Shown here: in pieces, positions 14,701-15,011 of the stretch | How positions within the stretch are numbered: the first letter of the stretch is position 1 | Layout: every line of letters begins with the position of its first letter | NCBI GenBank assembly: GCA_002453315.1 | Contig: DKGO01000155.1 | Coordinates: 1 to 15,011 of the forward strand | Direction of reading: 5' to 3' | DNA length: 15,011 nucleotides | Source: Caryophanales bacterium UBA6768 | Lineage (GTDB): Bacteria > Bacillota > Bacilli > Bacillales_D > Amphibacillaceae | Program-made: the position numbers and the translations under genes | The notes under the pieces: generated by a model | What the model was told of the DNA's origin: nothing | The model's database searches: none | The model's input: the letters and a program-made list of their open reading frames with translations, nothing else

Positions 14701-14768
14701 ATTAAAATCTCTTGATTTATTCGTTTTTTGTCCACGTTTATTTATCCATTTGTCACTAATTCACCTAT

Positions 14769-14966
14769 TTATTTATAAATATCACTCTTCACTAAATTCA
14801 TTTCCGCATCTTTTTTTGCTTGTTTTTTTGAGTTACCATACCCGTAACTATATGGTGAAAGTATTTTTGCTACCCCGAATTGACACATCATATCCGCGAT
14901 TTCAGCAAAATCCACATTGAATATATAAATAACTAATTGATTATTTTCCTTAACATATTGTTTCAC
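14769..14966 (-). CDS. Small hypothetical protein with dsRBD-like C-terminus, possibly a gene remnant
   Basis: This is a 65-residue reading frame from a GTG at 14964-14966. The same frame stays open to a stop at 15000-15002, adding 11 residues but no usual start codon, and no ribosome binding site precedes the GTG. The C-terminal part GYGNSKKQAKKDAEMNLVK (42-60) resembles the end of a double-stranded-RNA-binding domain, where a G-x-G-x-SKK-x-AK-x-x-A helix contacts RNA. The N-terminal part (Q10-F30) does not match the first dsRBD helix clearly. It could be the C-terminal remnant of a longer gene, or a short gene with a weak start. It is unrelated in content to the sulfur genes. Confidence 0.4.
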   Translation of the reverse strand: MKQYVKENNQLVIYIFNVDFAEIADMMCQFGVAKILSPYSYGYGNSKKQAKKDAEMNLVKSDIYK

Positions 14967-15011
14967 TTTTGTATTAAACTGCGCATCTATAATTAGGGTT
15001 TACTGAACATC

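Noticed and set aside
1..15011. CRISPR arrays, tRNA/rRNA genes, insertion sequences and prophage genes
   Set aside because: I found no regularly spaced repeats, cloverleaf-like sequences, transposase or integrase motifs. All genes run in one direction with ordinary bacillar features.

Overview
The window looks like chromosomal DNA from a low-GC, spore-forming Bacillota of the Bacillaceae type. It is AT-rich, has strong AGGAGG-like ribosome binding sites, carries a GerA-type germinant receptor operon, and has a sulfur operon that resembles Bacillus subtilis yrkD-yrkEFHJ and Staphylococcus aureus cst. The species cannot be named from the sequence. All 18 genes I support lie on the minus strand, so transcription runs from high to low coordinates. 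I see no rRNA, tRNA, CRISPR array, transposase or integrase.

Region A (about 14999-9600, transcribed leftward) is a reactive-sulfur module. A CstR-type persulfide sensor is followed by DsrE2-like protein, membrane-anchored rhodanese, single-domain rhodanese, TusA-rhodanese fusion, glutaredoxin-like protein, rhodanese-persulfide dioxygenase fusion, a TauE/SafE anion exporter and a DUF302 protein. Three palindromes of the form ATACCC-N4-GGGTAT, one of them imperfect, sit on two near-consensus sigma-A promoters: one in front of cstR, one in front of dsrE, plus an extra site in the dsrE leader. A strong intrinsic terminator closes the module after DUF302. Upstream of cstR is a small ORF with a dsRBD-like C-terminus, possibly a remnant. 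The expected chemistry is relay of persulfide between cysteines, oxidation to sulfite/thiosulfate by the dioxygenase, and export of the oxyanion.

Region B (9595-5706) is a spore germinant receptor operon in the order A-C-B (as in gerK), with a candidate forespore sigma-G promoter directly next to the terminator of region A.

Region C (5691-104) is a tightly packed five-gene operon: GntR/UTRA regulator, iron-dependent alcohol dehydrogenase, ThDP-dependent acetolactate-synthase-like enzyme, BASS-family organic anion transporter, and an extended SDR epimerase/dehydratase. Its genes abut or overlap by a few bases, and the set suggests regulated uptake and breakdown of an organic (possibly 2-oxo) acid. 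I do not recognise the substrate, and this is the part of the window most likely to be a pathway without a name.
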